Below are positions 12,218 to 12,223 of a stretch of 12,223 nucleotides of DNA, one piece after another. The stretch covers positions 1-12,223 of the forward strand of contig CAKSIR010000065.1 in NCBI GenBank assembly GCA_934462775.1. The letters are read 5' to 3'. A program made the position numbers and the translations under genes. Under the pieces are notes generated by a model, which made no database searches, was not told where the DNA came from, and saw only the letters and a program-made list of their open reading frames with translations. Source of the DNA: an uncultured Ruminiclostridium sp. (GTDB taxonomy: Bacteria > Bacillota > Clostridia > Oscillospirales > Ruminococcaceae). Each line of letters starts with the position of its first letter. The first letter of the stretch is position 1.

Positions 12218-12223
12218 CCGACT

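Noticed and set aside
1..12223. CRISPR arrays, tRNA or rRNA genes, transposases, attachment sites or a replication origin
   Set aside because: No direct repeats with regular spacers, no cloverleaf or rRNA-like segments, and no transposase, integrase or DnaA-box cluster were seen on either strand.

Overview
The window looks like ordinary chromosomal DNA from a low-to-mid GC member of the Clostridia, most likely an Oscillospiraceae/Ruminococcaceae-type gut anaerobe. The reasons are the style of the proteins (a 387-residue SerA with one C-terminal ACT domain, a divergent second type II topoisomerase pair, a monofunctional formate-THF ligase), strong AGGAGG-type ribosome binding sites, and AT-rich promoters close to the sigma-A consensus. 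Family assignment is inference from remembered relatives; no database was searched.

Layout. 1-107: two stacked hairpins downstream of serA. 106-2402 (minus strand): serC-serA, the first two steps of serine synthesis, driven by a perfect-consensus promoter at 2442-2470. 2403-2627: a 225-bp divergent, AT-rich intergenic region with promoters facing both ways and a 9-bp inverted repeat. 2634-7338 (plus): a divergent ParE/GyrB-like subunit, a small HD-domain phosphohydrolase and a ParC/GyrA-like subunit, tightly coupled. 7346-11338 (plus): a second promoter followed by fhs-tsaE-tsaB-rpiB-upp, ending in a strong intrinsic terminator. 11351-12124 (plus): a TauE/SafE-type membrane protein whose ribosome binding site lies directly after that terminator. 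12113-12223: a weak hairpin over the last stop codon, then two perfect hairpins in tandem that look like an intergenic repeat element. No gene-free stretch exceeds 300 bases.

How the genes fit together. SerC and SerA supply serine, the main one-carbon donor, and Fhs charges tetrahydrofolate with formate, so both flanks touch folate one-carbon metabolism, though from separate promoters. TsaE and TsaB belong to the tRNA t6A37 pathway; their partner TsaD is not in the window. RpiB makes ribose 5-phosphate, the precursor of the PRPP that Upp consumes to salvage uracil. The topoisomerase pair is catalytically intact by motif, but diverges enough from canonical GyrB/GyrA that it is probably an additional, topo IV-like enzyme.

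I see no mobile element, CRISPR array, RNA gene, toxin-antitoxin pair or defence island. The least explained parts are the HD gene placed between the two topoisomerase subunits, the unusual motifs of that topoisomerase, and the tandem hairpins at the right end.
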